A DNA stretch of 8,857 nucleotides, taken from an uncultured Cytophagaceae bacterium (lineage in GTDB: Bacteria; Bacteroidota; Bacteroidia; Cytophagales; Microscillaceae). The notes beneath the pieces are model-generated. The model did not search any database, had not been told where the DNA came from, and worked only from the letters and a program-made list of their open reading frames with translations. Below, piece by piece: positions 7,300 through 8,857 of the stretch. A program made the position numbers and the translations under genes. The stretch's first letter is position 1. Each line of letters opens with the position of its first letter. The stretch is from positions 1 through 8,857 of the forward strand of contig CALDJV010000992.1 of assembly GCA_937899305.1 (NCBI GenBank), written 5' to 3'.

Positions 7300-7356
7300 G
7301 TACAAGTGGATACTCAATGCTGTGAAGGAAGAATTATTATGCAAGGAGTGGCATAA
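7300..7356 (+). pseudogene. Decayed duplicate of the DUF819 gene 3' end
   Basis: Bases 7333-7353 match 7124-7144, the end of the DUF819 gene, at 20 of 21 positions. Both encode I-I-M-Q-G-V-A, and here TAA follows directly (7354-7356), where the intact gene has one more Glu codon. Upstream the match continues with gaps: GTACAAGTGGATACT here against GTATGCAGTGGGTACT in the gene, in the corresponding frame (G-x-x-V-x-T). A shared CACCCT (7240-7245 and 7043-7048) at a similar distance suggests the copy may reach back to about 7240, but with an in-frame TGA and heavy change. It is a remnant, not an expressed gene. Confidence 0.6.
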
Positions 7357-7423
7357 TAGGAAGTGAAAAATGGGCAGGAATTAGAATTTAATTGAATTTC
7401 AAAGAACTAAGTAAAACGGAAAA

Positions 7424-7555
7424 AATAAAGTAATCCAAATTTGATGTAATATCTAGCTGTTATACGATGAAAAAAATCTTTGCGTAGCCAAAGCTACGGA
7501 ACTATTTTTTGAAGAAGTATAGCATCGAGAGATGAGTCAAATGGATTAGGTTATT
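7424..7555. repeat. Large imperfect palindrome (MITE-like element or structured RNA)
   Basis: The arms pair from the outside in. AATAA 7424-7428 pairs with TTATT 7551-7555. 7431-7444 pairs with 7537-7548 (12 pairs, two bases bulged). TGTTATAC 7458-7465 pairs with GTATAGCA 7517-7524 (one G-U). AAAAAAT 7471-7477 pairs with 7504-7510. CGTAGC 7483-7488 pairs with GCTACG 7493-7498 around a CAAA loop. No coding potential is seen. It could be a non-autonomous palindromic mobile element, a structured RNA, or an elaborate terminator (hairpin, then TTTTTT at 7505-7510). No obvious target-site duplication was found. Confidence 0.65.
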
Positions 7556-7583
7556 GATGTAGTTTTACTAATAGCGATATTTA

Positions 7584-7591
7584 TAACTTTG
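7584..7591 (+). promoter_or_regulatory. Likely -7 element for the MORN-repeat gene
   Basis: TAACTTTG is an exact match to the Bacteroidota -7 consensus TAnnTTTG and lies 39 bases before the ATG at 7631, giving a leader of roughly 30 bases. The -33 position (about 7562-7566) reads GTTTT rather than TTTG, so that half is weak. The spacing to the start codon is the same as for the DUF819 gene's candidate element. Confidence 0.5.
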
Positions 7592-7630
7592 AGATGGGCT
7601 ATAGCTCATTTATACTAAACATTACTAAAA

Positions 7631-8740
7631 ATGAATCATATAAGATCAAACAACATCTATCGGTTATTCTTCTTCATTGCCCTTTGCCTTTCTCCCATTT
7701 ACTCCTCTGCACAAATTAATAAAGTTAAGTTTACTCATTTCCTTGAAGGAGTAGGTAATCATAAGGTCAAAATTTATCTCAATGGCATTTTTCAAATAGC
7801 ATTTAAAAACTGCGCCAAGTATTATTTGATTACTGAATTTGCAGACACTTCTTTATTAATCAAAGATTCGGTGAAGGTATATTATAAAAATAACAAAAGG
7901 TTTTTAACAGGCGCTTATAAAAATGGTGAACCTCATGGCAAGTTTACCATGTATTACAAAAACGGGCGTATTAAGATGTCTTTTGAATACGAAAATGGTA
8001 AAAGGAGTAAACTCTGGCAAAGTTATTCACCTAAAGGAAAGTTAATTAAACAAGTATACTACAAGAACAGGAATGAGTATCTCATTGAAATGTACGACAA
8101 AAAGGGAAAGCAAATAGTAAAGAACGGAAATGGTGTATTTGATGACAAAATCCATCTCATTACTACAAATGACCACCTGATTAGAGTCGTAGGAAAAGTA
8201 AAGAAGGGGCTATTCGATGGGGAATGGAAGTTTTATACACCAGATAGATTCAATTACATAAAGGAATATTTCGATAATTTCAAATTTATCAAAGGAATTT
8301 CTATCTCCAAAAAAGCTGGCAGCCATGAATACAACGACTTTTTTATGGCTACCTATACAGGTTATCTATTTCTTGAACGGTTGTATTTAATCACGCCTGT
8401 TCGCTGTGGAAATAAAGAGAGTTATACTCCAAGTCGTTCTTTCTTTAAAAAATTAAAAAAAAGGTTCCTAAAATCTTCTCTAAGTCAAAATAAAATCAAG
8501 CGTTGGTTTTGGGTTGAGATGAAAGGAGGAAGAAATGGAAAAGTACTAAAAGTAAAGATCCTCTCCAAAGCAAAAAATAAAGTAATAGATCAATTGAAAC
8601 AATTTATCCTAACTCGATTAAGAATAGATACAGGCTTCATTGCTTATGAGCCTGGATACTATTATTTCCCAATGGTTATCAAGGATTCACAAGTATTTTG
8701 CCCTGGTGACAAAGAAATAAAATTATTGAATAGATGGTAA
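7631..8740 (+). CDS. Exported MORN-type repeat protein with a possible TonB-like C-terminus
   Basis: A 369-residue protein of unknown function. Residues 1-28 form a signal peptide: basic start, hydrophobic RLFFFIALCLSPIY, and likely cleavage after SSA before QINK. Residues ~83-165 and ~188-215 hold degenerate MORN_2 repeats of the YwqK type (YKNGEPHGKFTMYYKNGRIK, ENGKRSKLWQSYSPKGKLIK, KKGLFDGEWKFY). The Lys/Phe-rich 265-290 leads to ~290-350 (WVEMKGGRNGKVLKVKIL), which weakly recalls the TonB C-terminal fold found behind MORN repeats in other Bacteroidota; that part is tentative. ATG 7631 is supported by an in-frame TAA at 7616 and the signal peptide directly after it. The gene is strikingly A/T-rich (17 G/C of 60 in 7861-7920), unlike its neighbours, which may point to separate acquisition. 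It is probably periplasmic or outer-membrane associated, since no lipobox Cys is present. Confidence 0.88.
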   Translation: MNHIRSNNIYRLFFFIALCLSPIYSSAQINKVKFTHFLEGVGNHKVKIYLNGIFQIAFKNCAKYYLITEFADTSLLIKDSVKVYYKNNKRFLTGAYKNGEPHGKFTMYYKNGRIKMSFEYENGKRSKLWQSYSPKGKLIKQVYYKNRNEYLIEMYDKKGKQIVKNGNGVFDDKIHLITTNDHLIRVVGKVKKGLFDGEWKFYTPDRFNYIKEYFDNFKFIKGISISKKAGSHEYNDFFMATYTGYLFLERLYLITPVRCGNKESYTPSRSFFKKLKKRFLKSSLSQNKIKRWFWVEMKGGRNGKVLKVKILSKAKNKVIDQLKQFILTRLRIDTGFIAYEPGYYYFPMVIKDSQVFCPGDKEIKLLNRW

Positions 8741-8857
8741 TTAATGTACTACCAGAATAGCCAAACTTTTTGGGTAATCACAACGATTGAAGAAGGAAGC
8801 CAACACATCTCCATCAATCATTCTACAGCTCATTTCCTTCGTTATTCGACATTCGAT
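8741..8857. other. Right-edge non-coding stretch
   Basis: Frames are open to the window edge on both strands: + from ATG 8744 (MYYQNSQTFWVITT...) and - from the edge down to TAA at 8743-8741. Neither resembles a family I know, and 38 open codons can arise by chance. No clear terminator for the MORN gene is visible. A 5-bp inverted repeat (8735-8739 with 8750-8754) is too weak and not followed by a T-run. Confidence 0.5.
8844..8857. repeat. Start of an ATTCGA-type short tandem repeat
   Basis: ATTCGAC (8844-8850) is followed directly by ATTCGAT (8851-8857), and the window ends inside the pattern. Alternating ATTCGA heptads of this kind form intergenic repeats in many Bacteroidota genomes. Only two units are visible here. 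Confidence 0.45.

Larger units (their letters stand above)
7151..7630. other. 480-base region without an intact gene
   Basis: No frame longer than about 25 codons with a start codon looks real. The stretch holds three things: a decayed copy of the DUF819 3' end (7300-7356, perhaps from about 7240), a 132-base imperfect palindrome (7424-7555), and two TAnnTTTG promoter-like sites (7231-7238 and 7584-7591). There is no clear intrinsic terminator directly behind the DUF819 gene. The inner hairpin of the palindrome followed by a T-run (7483-7510) is the best candidate. Confidence 0.7.

Noticed and set aside
7424..7555. CRISPR array or tRNA as an explanation for the palindromic region
   Set aside because: There are no regularly spaced direct repeats, and no cloverleaf with T-loop or anticodon features. 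The symmetry is a single nested palindrome.
8744..8857. + strand frame from ATG 8744 (MYYQNSQTFWVITT...) as a new gene start
   Set aside because: Only 38 codons are visible, no family is recognised, and it runs into ATTCGA repeat DNA that commonly yields spurious frames. The opposite strand is equally open.

Overview
The window looks like chromosomal DNA of a Bacteroidota bacterium, most likely a marine or gliding Cytophagales-type organism. The first gene ends in a type IX secretion (T9SS) sorting domain, which is essentially confined to that phylum. Matches to the Bacteroidota promoter element TAnnTTTG lie before two genes. The domain mix (VWA, DUF11, DUF4114-like, MORN-type repeats) is typical of the group. 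A Microscilla-like source is a guess from memory only.

Layout, all genes on the + strand. (1) 38-5626: most of a giant secreted surface protein (1,826 codons from the first usable alternative start, plus 36 more open codons). Its beginning is missing or disrupted, with a stop codon and a small palindrome at the left edge. It is built from repeated beta-rich modules, a VWA domain with a complete metal site, and a T9SS C-terminal signal, and is followed by a strong intrinsic terminator at 5658-5690. (2) 5627-5884: the terminator, a pyrimidine-rich tract of 12-base tandem repeats, and a probable promoter. (3) 5885-7150: a complete DUF819 (YjcL-like) polytopic membrane protein. (4) 7151-7630: 480 bases without an intact gene. 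They hold a decayed second copy of the DUF819 gene's 3' end, a large imperfect palindrome (7424-7555), and two promoter-like sites. (5) 7631-8740: a small exported MORN-repeat protein, much more A/T-rich than its neighbours. (6) 8741-8857: no convincing gene; the window ends in an ATTCGA-type short repeat.

The three genes are not an obvious operon. A terminator and separate promoters divide them, and their functions (surface adhesin, membrane transporter-like protein, exported MORN protein) do not form a recognisable pathway. I found no convincing new defence, mobile or biosynthetic system. The points most worth checking are the tandem ~185-residue module in the adhesin, the DUF819 tail duplication, and the palindrome at 7424-7555.
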